The notes under the pieces: model-generated
What the model was told of the DNA's origin: nothing
Database searches by the model: none
Seen by the model: the letters and a program-made list of their open reading frames with translations, nothing else
Shown: positions 8,029-13,508 of the stretch, in pieces
Layout: every line of letters begins with the position of its first letter
How positions within the stretch are numbered: position 1 is the first letter of the stretch
Translations under genes and position numbers: made by a program
Assembly: GCA_900755685.1 (NCBI GenBank)
Contig: CAAEHI010000054.1
Coordinates: 1 to 13,508 of the forward strand
Direction of reading: 5' to 3'
DNA from: an uncultured Collinsella sp.
Lineage (GTDB): Bacteria; Actinomycetota; Coriobacteriia; Coriobacteriales; Coriobacteriaceae
DNA length: 13,508 bases

Positions 8029-9063
8029 TCACTCGACACCGTACAGTTGCTGCGCCGTACCGCCAAGCACAAGGTCGCTGTCTGTATCGCTCAGATTTGC
8101 AGCGCGAACGCAGGCGACACCCTCGGTGAGCCACTCGCGTTTAACGGGATAGCTCGTGCCAAAAACAATATGGTCTGCACCCAGCACGTCAACCGCGCAG
8201 GCAAGGAGTGTCTTGCCCCAAGGCTGAGCATGGGACATGTCGAAATAGATGTTGTTCTCGAGGCGCCTGGAAACGGTCTCGGTATCGACCTGAAAACGGC
8301 CAGAAGCATCAGGGCGCTTGGGACCATGAGGCAGCAGCATCTCCTTGAACGCAAAGTATGCGCCGCCGAGCATGGAGTGGACCATCTTGATATTGGGGTA
8401 GCGCTCAAAGAAATCGCCAAAGATCTCTCGGCCGATCGCCGTAGTCTGGTCGACGCAGCGGCCATAAGAGCGGCGAAGGTTGTCGTACGCGAGAAGCGAT
8501 TCGTTCTCGACCGGCACGGGAACATGGTGCACGTAAACGGTGACATGGCGTTCGTTCAGGTGCTCGAAAAAGCTCGAGAAGACCTGGTCGTCGAGATAGC
8601 GCTTGCCGTAGTGAGCGCAGAGTTGCACACCCGCAAAACCATCGTCGAGCCTGCGGTCGAGCTCCTCCAAATTCGCTTTGGTGCCAAAGGGCGGCACGGC
8701 GACAAGCGGAATCAGACGGCCACTTGACGCCTTCGCGTCAGCAGCCATACCGTCGTTGAAACGCCGGCACATCTCGAGCGACATCCACTCGTGACAGCCG
8801 GGGAGCTTGAGGATCGCCTTGTCGACCCCCGCCTCATCCATATCGGCCAAGCGCTTCTCGAGGGTGTAGTCGCCCTCAATGTAGTTAAGACCCGGAGAAC
8901 CGGCGGGCATCTCGATCACGATCTGTCGTTTGCCGGCGGAATTCATGGTCAGATAGCCTTCGGTGTCATAGGCGCGGGGTACCTCGGCCAAAAACTGTTC
9001 GCAGAGCGTCTCGTCATGAAAGATGCGCTCGTCGAACCAGTAGGAATTTGCATCGATAATCAT
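8029..9063 (-). CDS. Amidohydrolase-2-fold protein lacking most metal ligands
   Basis: A 344-residue protein with the order of elements of the ACMSD/amidohydrolase-2 family (COG2159-like): IID at the N-terminus, LIPLVAVPPFG (117-127), GFAGVQLCAHYGKRYLDD (142-159), VYVHH (176-180), YPNIKMVHSMLGG (222-234) and DHIVFGTSYP (297-306). The family normally has HxH in strand 1, a histidine in strand 5, one in strand 6 and Asp in FGSDYP. Here strand 1 reads DANSY (Asn6, Tyr8) and the last motif has Ser304 instead of Asp; only His179 or His180 and His229 remain. Either it is non-catalytic or it works without a metal. It is the first gene of the cluster, with a start at 9063 and an AAGGCGG ribosome site. 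Confidence 0.8.
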   Translation of the reverse strand: MIIDANSYWFDERIFHDETLCEQFLAEVPRAYDTEGYLTMNSAGKRQIVIEMPAGSPGLNYIEGDYTLEKRLADMDEAGVDKAILKLPGCHEWMSLEMCRRFNDGMAADAKASSGRLIPLVAVPPFGTKANLEELDRRLDDGFAGVQLCAHYGKRYLDDQVFSSFFEHLNERHVTVYVHHVPVPVENESLLAYDNLRRSYGRCVDQTTAIGREIFGDFFERYPNIKMVHSMLGGAYFAFKEMLLPHGPKRPDASGRFQVDTETVSRRLENNIYFDMSHAQPWGKTLLACAVDVLGADHIVFGTSYPVKREWLTEGVACVRAANLSDTDSDLVLGGTAQQLYGVE

Positions 9064-9095
9064 TGGTTGGAACCGCCTTTCATCTTGTTGAAAAC

Positions 9096-9125
9096 ATTCT
9101 AGAAAAGCAGGTACCCGGACATCAA
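9096..9125 (-). promoter_or_regulatory. Promoter of the amidohydrolase/ceramidase/PTS cluster
   Basis: On the minus strand TTGATG (9120-9125) and TAGAAT (9096-9101) are 18 bp apart, matching the housekeeping consensus at four and five of six positions. Transcription would begin near 9089, about 26 bp before the amidohydrolase-like ATG. Confidence 0.6.
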
Positions 9126-9161
9126 TTCCAGCTTAAGCCAACTGTATTCCATTTTGGAATA
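9125..9161. promoter_or_regulatory. LysR-like operator: 17-bp palindrome plus in-phase half-site
   Basis: TATTCCA-TTT-TGGAATA (9145-9161) is a perfect palindrome with the T-N11-A spacing of LysR recognition sites. The half-site ATTCCA recurs at 9125-9130, exactly 21 bp (two turns) away and touching the -35 box. Against the inferred start the centres fall near -64 and -38, like LysR recognition and activation sites. Confidence 0.5.
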
Positions 9162-9231
9162 GAACTTACCGCTCACACGCGAACCTCGCTCGCTCAACGA
9201 GACAAGCGCTAACAGCACGGGCTTAGACAGA

Positions 9232-9268
9232 AAACGGTCGGCCCGCATCCGTTGCGGGCCGACCGTTT
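9232..9268. terminator. Intrinsic terminator after the aminotransferase gene
   Basis: Perfect 16-base arms (9232-9247 and 9253-9268) around the loop TCCGT. On the minus strand the stem is GC-rich and exits into TTTT, 22 bp after the alaA stop. It insulates the ceramidase/PTS cluster from the gene upstream. Confidence 0.92.
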
Positions 9269-9289
9269 CATTACAGGCTACCTTTGCCG

Positions 9290-10507
9290 TTACGCCTGAC
9301 GGTAATGATCAAAGAAGTCGGCGAGGTCTTCGAGTGACTCTTTGAGCACTTCCATGCGCGGCAGGTACACGATGCGGAAGTGGTCGGGCTCAGCCCAGTT
9401 GAAGCCGCCGCCGCGCGTGATCAGGATCTTCTTCTCGTGCAGCAGGTCAAGGGCGAACTGCTCGTCATCGGTGATGTTGAACTTCTTCACATCCATCTTG
9501 GGGAAGATGTAGAACGCCGCACGCGGCTTGACCACCGAGATGCCGTCAATCTTGTTGAGCGCCTCATACACAAAGTTGCGCTGCTCGTAGACACGGCCGC
9601 CGGGACGGATGTAGTCGTTGACGGACTGATGTCCACCGAGTGCCGTCTGAACGATCGACTGAGCCGGCACGTTGGAGCACAGGCGCATGTTGGAGAGCAT
9701 GTTGATGCCCATGATGAAGTCGCTCATGCAGCGCTGGTTGCCCGAAAGCACCATCCAGCCAATACGATAGCCCGCAATCATGTGCGACTTGGACAGACCG
9801 CTAAAGGTAACGCAGGGCAGATCGGGGGCGAGCGAGGCAATCGAGACGTGCTCGTAGCCGTCCATGCACAGGCGGTCGTAGATCTCATCGGCAAAAATCA
9901 TCAGCTGATGCCTGCGTGCAACTTCGACGATGCCCTCGAGCACCTCGCGCGGATAGACGGAACCCGTGGGGTTGTTGGGGTTGATGATGACGAGGGCTTT
10001 GGTCGCGCTCGTGATCTTGGACTCCATATCCTCCAGGTCGGGATACCAATCCGCCTGCTCATCACACAAATAATGTACGGGATGACCACCGGCAAGGGTT
10101 GCGCACGCCGTCCAGAGCGGATAGTCGGGGCTGGGGATCAGAATCTCGTCGCCATTGTCGAGCAACGCGTTCATCGAAAGCTGAATGAGCTCGGACACGC
10201 CGTTGCCCGTGTAGATATGCTCCATCTGAACATTGGGAAGGCCTTTGATCTGCGAATACTGCATGATCGCCTTGCGCGCAGAGAACAGGCCGCGCGAGTT
10301 GGAATAGCCTTCGCAGTCGGGCAGCTGCTGGCGCATGTCCTTGATAACCTCATCGGGCGTGCGGAAACCAAAGGGCGCCGGGTTACCGATATTGAGCTTG
10401 AGGATACGCTCGCCCTCGTCCTCCATACGGGCGGCTTCGTCGACGACGGGACCACGCACGTCATACAGGACGTTATCGAGCTTGGTGGATTTAGAAAAAG
10501 TACGCAT
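9290..10507 (-). other. Internal translation start: stand-alone AlaA form (405 residues)
   Basis: In the same frame, ATG at 10507 (Met102) is preceded by GCAAGGAG with seven bases between, as good a ribosome site as the GTG start. The product would be 405 residues, the same length as E. coli AlaA as I recall it, and begins exactly at the conserved domain (MRTFSKSTKLDNV). This is a possible second product, not a separate gene. Confidence 0.5.
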
Positions 10508-10810
10508 GGTGGTGCTCCTTGCAATTTGAGCTGAGGGATGGGGTTCGGGCTTGGAATCGTTGCGGGGTGATGATGCCTCGCCTTGGTCGGCGTCACTGGC
10601 AAGCAGCCAGGTAACATCGACCTCCAAAATACGGGCGAGCAGCTCTGCCACATCGCGCCGCGGAATCGTCTTGCCGCTCACATATTGGCTCATCTGACTC
10701 TTGCCGAGTTTTTTGCCGAGCATCTCCGATGCACGAATCACGTCCGACTGTCGAACGTCGCGATCGGACATAACCTGTCGCAGGCGATCGCTAAACGTCT
10801 CTTGGGCCAC
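9290..10810 (-). CDS. alaA: XRE-type HTH / alanine aminotransferase fusion
   Basis: A 506-residue fusion. Residues 5-70 are an XRE-like helix-turn-helix (FSDRLRQVMSDRDVRQSDV, then GKSQMSQYVSGKTIPRRD and LARILEVDVTWLL). Residues 71-101 are a polar linker. From Met102 on it closely follows E. coli AlaA, a PLP enzyme that interconverts pyruvate and alanine with glutamate: NIGNPAPFGF, INPNNPTG (276-283), DEIY (308-311), and the PLP lysine in FSGLSK (Lys341, equal to AlaA Lys240). The start is GTG at 10810 with AAGGAGG five bases upstream; the open frame to 10849 has no better site. Fusions of this type are known as bifunctional HTH/aminotransferases in actinobacteria. The HTH probably senses state or PLP ligands and binds the GTTCAATT repeats upstream (inference). 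A second start lies at Met102. Confidence 0.93.
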   Translation of the reverse strand: MAQETFSDRLRQVMSDRDVRQSDVIRASEMLGKKLGKSQMSQYVSGKTIPRRDVAELLARILEVDVTWLLASDADQGEASSPRNDSKPEPHPSAQIARSTTMRTFSKSTKLDNVLYDVRGPVVDEAARMEDEGERILKLNIGNPAPFGFRTPDEVIKDMRQQLPDCEGYSNSRGLFSARKAIMQYSQIKGLPNVQMEHIYTGNGVSELIQLSMNALLDNGDEILIPSPDYPLWTACATLAGGHPVHYLCDEQADWYPDLEDMESKITSATKALVIINPNNPTGSVYPREVLEGIVEVARRHQLMIFADEIYDRLCMDGYEHVSIASLAPDLPCVTFSGLSKSHMIAGYRIGWMVLSGNQRCMSDFIMGINMLSNMRLCSNVPAQSIVQTALGGHQSVNDYIRPGGRVYEQRNFVYEALNKIDGISVVKPRAAFYIFPKMDVKKFNITDDEQFALDLLHEKKILITRGGGFNWAEPDHFRIVYLPRMEVLKESLEDLADFFDHYRQA

Positions 10811-10831
10811 TAGAACCTCCTTGCTGGCAAA

Positions 10832-10912
10832 GTTCAATTTATAGAACACGAATTGAACCTGAGTTCAATTTAGCCAGCAGTATAGCGCCGTACTTCATTC
10901 GAAAGTTCAATT
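10832..10912. promoter_or_regulatory. Operator array and promoters of the HTH-aminotransferase gene
   Basis: GTTCAATT occurs four times: 10832-10839, 10863-10870 and 10905-10912 forward, 10851-10858 inverted. Copies two and three form an inverted pair with a 4-bp gap, copies one and two one with 11 bp. On the minus strand each site contains TTGAAC, a -35-like box. TATACT (10879-10884) and TATAAA (10838-10843) are possible -10 boxes, though spacings of 19-20 bp to TTGAAC are long. Confidence 0.65.
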
Positions 10913-10972
10913 TCATAAGAAAACGTACCGAACTTCGAGATTTGCCCAAACCGGACAATGACGTGCACACGT

Positions 10973-11830
10973 TTAGAGGTATTCAAGGAATCGAGCGGCG
11001 GCAAGCGAAACGTCAGTCGTGCGATATATCGCATTGATCTGCCGATGGGGATGTCCCTCGAGTGGTCGCACGGCAACATCGAACTGACAGCGGCGCAAGA
11101 TGAGCGCGGGAAGAATGCTCACGCCCAGACCGTCCTCGACCATGGCCATAATCGCATAATCATCCCAGGTCGACAGTTTTGAGCACACCGTCAGCCCCGC
11201 CCGACGGAACAGCGGCGTAATCTCGTCATCGGTGCCTCGTTCTAGCAGAATAAACTGCTCGTTGGCTAAATCGGCAAGAGAAACGACCTCCGCCGTGGCA
11301 AGCAAAGAGTCTGCCGGCACTACTGCCATCAACTCGTCGCGCGCCAAAGACCGCGATGCCATGCCGTTTTCTCGGGGTTCACGCGGGATAAAGCCCAGGT
11401 CACAACGACCCTCAGCCACCCATTGTTCAATCTCTGAGTAATCGCCCATCAGCAGCTCGTAATCGACGTCCGGGTGATCGGCGCGAAAGCGCGCAATCAC
11501 CGGCGGTAGCACGTGGGTCGCCACGCTCGAAAACGTACCGATGCAGATTTTGCCGCGCATGAGTCCACGCATCTCATCCACCCGTCGCTGCAAGCGAGTG
11601 AATTCCTCGCAGAGCGCCTCGACAGCCGGCATGACCTGCCGCCCGTCGGCAGAAAGCACTACGCCCTCGCGACTGCGATCGAGCACCTTAAAGCCCCAAT
11701 CGGCCTCAAGATCGGCCACCATGCGGCTCACGCCCGACTGCGAATAGCTCAGGCGCTCGGCAGCACGCGTAAAGCTTCCGGCGCGCACCGTCTCCAGCAG
11801 CACTTGCATCTTTTGAATATTCGTTTCCAC
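10973..11830 (-). CDS. LysR-family transcriptional regulator, divergent to DMT transporter
   Basis: A 285-residue LysR regulator. The HTH spans about 7-65 (MQVLLETVRAGSFTRAAERL, SYSQSGVSRMVADLEADWG, then VLDRSREGVVLSADGRQV). The effector domain follows, with GKICIGTFSSVATHVLPPVI near residue 90 and the DLGFIPREP and GLGVSILP strands. I chose GTG at 11830 (METNIQKMQ) because GGAGGGG lies four bases before it; ATG at 11851 has no ribosome site. It faces the EamA transporter across 118 bp, the usual arrangement for a LysR gene and its target. A palindrome in the gap is its likely site. The effector is unknown. The aminotransferase gene lies 162 bp downstream on the same strand with its own operators. 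Confidence 0.92.
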   Translation of the reverse strand: METNIQKMQVLLETVRAGSFTRAAERLSYSQSGVSRMVADLEADWGFKVLDRSREGVVLSADGRQVMPAVEALCEEFTRLQRRVDEMRGLMRGKICIGTFSSVATHVLPPVIARFRADHPDVDYELLMGDYSEIEQWVAEGRCDLGFIPREPRENGMASRSLARDELMAVVPADSLLATAEVVSLADLANEQFILLERGTDDEITPLFRRAGLTVCSKLSTWDDYAIMAMVEDGLGVSILPALILRRCQFDVAVRPLEGHPHRQINAIYRTTDVSLAAARFLEYL

Positions 11831-11875
11831 GGCACCCCTCCACCTTTGCATGAGTTTTTGTCATGTTATCCATGC

Positions 11876-11903
11876 ATTATATTCGCTTTTCTTCTATAGC
11901 CAG
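11876..11903 (-). promoter_or_regulatory. Promoter of the second LysR gene
   Basis: On the minus strand a perfect TATAAT (11876-11881) lies 16 bp after CTGGCT (three of six to -35). Its -35 touches the palindrome at 11903-11919, consistent with self-repression. Confidence 0.5.
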
Positions 11904-11919
11904 TTCACCCATAGTGAAC
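11903..11919. promoter_or_regulatory. LysR-type operator between LysR and DMT genes
   Basis: GTTCAC-CCATA-GTGAAC is a perfect 17-bp palindrome with T-N11-A. It lies 30 bp before the transporter ATG and overlaps a possible plus-strand -35 (TTCACC, 11905-11910) paired with TATAGA (11929-11934), 18 bp apart. Confidence 0.55.
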
Positions 11920-11948
11920 ATGCTCGGATATAGAGGGGATGTCAGCGC

Positions 11949-12860
11949 ATGAACAACGGACTGTTTACGTACTTAGCAGCATTGCTATTGTTTGGCTCTA
12001 ACGGCATCATCGCCGCCGCCATCGCGCTGCCGAGCACCGATATCGTGCTCCTGCGCACGTTTTTGGGCGCCCTCTCGCTTGTCACCATCCTCGCCATCAC
12101 CCAACACCATAAACTGCAGGCGCCATCTCGTCCCCGCGAAGCCGCAGCACTCCTTCTCTCGGGAGCCGCGCTGGGTGCCAGCTGGATTTTTCTCTTCCGT
12201 GCCTACCAGACGATCGGCGTCGGCGTATCCTCGCTGCTGTACTACTGCGGCCCCATCATCGTCATGGCGCTCTCCCCGCTCATCTTTGGCGAAAAACTGA
12301 CCGGCGGCAAAATCGCCGGCTTTATCGCCGTTGCTTGCGGTGCTTTTCTCATTGCAGCGCAAGGTCTAGGCGGCAATATGCCCATTGCGGGTATCGCCTG
12401 CGGCATCGCCTCGGCATTTTGCTATGCGCTGATGGTCATCGCTAGCAAGGGCGCGCCACACATCGAAGGCCTCGAAAACTCCACGCTCCAGGTGAGCGCC
12501 GCCTTTGCGACCGCGCTGGTCCTCACGCTCATCACGCAGGGCGCTCCCTCATTCCTGTCCGCCGGTGTCGCCGCCAGTATTGATTGGCGCGCCGTCATCA
12601 TGCTCGGCGTCGTCAACACCGGCATCGGTTGCCTGCTCTACTTTAGTGCTGTCGCCAAGCTGCCCGTCCAGACCGTCGCGGTCGTCGGCTACCTCGAGCC
12701 GCTTTCGGCGGTCGTGTTCTCTGTTGCCCTTTTGGGCGAGACCATGACGCCAATCCGCCTCATGGGCGCCGCACTTATCATCGGCGGTGCAATCTTTTGT
12801 GAACTCGCCGGTAAACGCGCAAACACCAAGGCTGGCATCGCCCAGACAGTACGTGCTTAA
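11949..12860 (+). CDS. EamA/DMT-family transporter
   Basis: A 303-residue inner-membrane protein with about ten hydrophobic helices and two EamA repeats. Repeat one covers about 5-135 (LFTYLAALLLFGSNGIIAA; LLRTFLGALSLV; VGVSSLLYYCGPIIVMALSP with the typical FGEKLT; GACGAFLIA-like GVLL). Repeat two covers about 145-290 and ends LEPLSAVVFSVALLGETMTPIRLMGAALIIGG, the standard EamA C-terminal motif. The family exports amino acids, metabolites or drugs; the substrate here is unknown. ATG at 11949 follows GAGGGG with ten bases between, a little long. It is divergent from a LysR gene, which probably controls it. It ends 34 bp before a palindromic terminator. Confidence 0.92.
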   Translation: MNNGLFTYLAALLLFGSNGIIAAAIALPSTDIVLLRTFLGALSLVTILAITQHHKLQAPSRPREAAALLLSGAALGASWIFLFRAYQTIGVGVSSLLYYCGPIIVMALSPLIFGEKLTGGKIAGFIAVACGAFLIAAQGLGGNMPIAGIACGIASAFCYALMVIASKGAPHIEGLENSTLQVSAAFATALVLTLITQGAPSFLSAGVAASIDWRAVIMLGVVNTGIGCLLYFSAVAKLPVQTVAVVGYLEPLSAVVFSVALLGETMTPIRLMGAALIIGGAIFCELAGKRANTKAGIAQTVRA

Positions 12861-12894
12861 TAGCCCCTGCTCTGAAATGCTGCCTGCGTATATG

Positions 12895-12918
12895 AATAAT
12901 CCCCAGCTGGGGATTATT
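12895..12918. terminator. Terminator after the DMT gene
   Basis: A 24-bp perfect palindrome: AATAATCCCC, loop AGCT, GGGGATTATT. It follows the transporter stop by 34 bp, and its T-rich right arm ATTATTGTCT fits an intrinsic terminator. Confidence 0.8.
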
Positions 12919-12956
12919 GTCTAAAACACCCCGATGTGCCAAACTGCTCTTATATG

Positions 12957-12962
12957 TATAAA
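12957..12962 (+). promoter_or_regulatory. Possible -10 element for kup
   Basis: TATAAA (five of six) lies 55 bp before the kup GTG. No convincing -35 box is visible at 16-18 bp upstream. Confidence 0.3.
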
Positions 12963-12973
12963 GATGGCATAAA

Positions 12974-12997
12974 GGTCTACTGCCCTTGGCAGAGGCC
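12974..12997 (+). promoter_or_regulatory. Hairpin in the kup leader
   Basis: GGTCT-A-CTGCC pairs with GGCAG-AGGCC around the loop CTT, ten pairs with one bulged A and one G-U. It ends 20 bp before the kup GTG and just upstream of the ribosome site. No known riboswitch was recognised. Confidence 0.4.
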
Positions 12998-13017
12998 AGA
13001 TGTCTAAGGGAGTCCAC

Positions 13018-13508
13018 GTGGCACACACCAAACTGGAGGCAAACCTCCAAGGCCAGCATGGGCAGGGCGGGCACGGAGCCATTCCCCTCTCCGCTGGCAT
13101 GCTGCTCGTAACGCTCGGCGTCGTCTATGGCGACATCGGCACGAGCCCCATGTACACCATGAAATCAATTGTCGCCAACAACGGCGGCATCGGCACCGTC
13201 AGCGAGGACATGATCCTGGGCGCGCTTTCGCTCGTCATCTGGACCATGACGCTCGTGACCACGGTCAAGTACGTGCTTATCGCCATGAAGGCCGACAACC
13301 ACAACGAGGGCGGCATCTTCGCCCTGTTTAGCCTGGTGCGCAAGGTGGCGCCGTGGCTGATTCTCCCCGCCATGATCGGCGGCGCGGCGCTGCCCGCCGG
13401 CGGCACCCCCAGGATGGACGGGTTGCCGAGCATGTTGAACAGACCGGCGCCAGCCAAGAACAGGAACCACAGCGTCATGAGCGGGCCGAACAGCTTGCCG
13501 ATCGACGA
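13018..13508 (+). CDS. kup: Kup potassium transporter, 5' part (partial, rearranged)
   Basis: Kup takes up K+ with protons across the membrane. GTG at 13018 follows AAGGGAG by five bases. Residues 1-22 are a Gly/His/Gln-rich tail; residues 28-125 match Kup closely: LGVVYGDIGTSPMYTMKSI (33-51), SEDMILGALSLVIWT (62-76), TTVKYVLIAMKADNHNEGG (81-99), FALFSLVRK (101-109) and LILPAMIGGAAL (114-125). After Leu125 the family would continue LADGxLTPAVTV. Here it reads PAGGTPRMDGL, and the rest is unlike Kup in this frame because that DNA is an inverted Kup piece. The frame stays open to the window end but residues after about 126 are not native. The gene stands alone after a terminator. Confidence 0.88.
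   Translation, partial: MAHTKLEANLQGQHGQGGHGAIPLSAGMLLVTLGVVYGDIGTSPMYTMKSIVANNGGIGTVSEDMILGALSLVIWTMTLVTTVKYVLIAMKADNHNEGGIFALFSLVRKVAPWLILPAMIGGAALPAGGTPRMDGLPSMLNRPAPAKNRNHSVMSGPNSLPID
13410..13508 (-). pseudogene. Inverted internal fragment of kup
   Basis: Read on the minus strand from 13508 to 13410, 33 codons give SSIGKLFGPLMTLWFLFL followed by AGAGLFNMLGNPSIL. This matches the Kup segment usually near residues 165-205 (form IGKLFxPVMLxWF...). It therefore belongs downstream in the same gene, in the opposite orientation. The join to the forward part lies between about 13393 and 13410, next to a 10-bp palindrome (CCGCCGGCGG, 13394-13403). Confidence 0.75.

Noticed and set aside
9380..10534. 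Long open frame of 384 codons on the plus strand opposite the aminotransferase gene
   Set aside because: It is a GC-rich shadow of a gene with very strong homology on the other strand, and its translation has no recognisable domain.
10959..10972. ACGTG-CA-CACGT inverted repeat after the second LysR stop as a terminator
   Set aside because: Five-base arms with a two-base loop and no T-run; it is too weak to call.
12919..13017. c-di-AMP (ydaO) riboswitch before kup
   Set aside because: The region is too short and lacks the conserved segments I would expect; only a simple hairpin is visible.

Overview
The window reads like a chromosomal segment of a high-GC actinobacterium of the class Coriobacteriia, most likely Collinsella or a close relative. 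This rests on G/C-rich third codon positions, an HTH-AlaA fusion of a type found in actinobacteria, a DHA2 transporter with an NENIINVAL helix 1, and a Kup protein that looks coriobacterial. The genus is an inference from recall; no search was run. I see no tRNA, rRNA, CRISPR array, insertion sequence or phage gene.

Layout from left to right. 1-715 (-): the 5' part of a gene for a protein with an acidic N-terminus, a MarR-like winged helix and an RGG-repeat tail that runs off the window. 868-2283 (-): a DHA2-type MFS exporter, divergent from 2489-2899 (+), a short peptide deformylase, which is followed by 2936-3859 (+), a LysR regulator. A strong bidirectional terminator (3922-3962) separates these from a four-gene minus-strand cluster transcribed from about 9089 down to 3983: an amidohydrolase-fold protein, two neutral-ceramidase-like proteins and a PTS EIIBC permease. 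A second strong hairpin (9232-9268) closes the next minus-strand gene, an XRE-HTH/alanine aminotransferase fusion (9290-10810). Then come a second LysR gene (10973-11830, -), divergent from an EamA/DMT transporter (11949-12860, +), a terminator, and the start of kup (13018, +).

The most interesting part is the 3983-9063 cluster. The two gaps between its first three genes are short (18-26 bp), and none of those three proteins has a visible signal peptide, so they probably act in the cytoplasm on something brought in by the PTS permease. The first ceramidase-like protein keeps the expected zinc ligands and nucleophilic serine. The second has lost the serine and one histidine, and the amidohydrolase-like protein has lost three of the four usual metal ligands. 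The cluster promoter (TTGATG-18-TAGAAT) carries a 17-bp palindrome centred near -64 and a half-site near -38, which is the geometry of LysR-type activation.

The aminotransferase fusion carries a strong Shine-Dalgarno and ATG exactly at the start of its catalytic domain, so it may make both a 506-residue regulator-enzyme and a 405-residue stand-alone enzyme. Four copies of GTTCAATT upstream look like its operators. The right end is anomalous: kup reads normally to about 13392 and then switches to an inverted piece of kup, which is either an assembly or amplification chimera or a real inversion.
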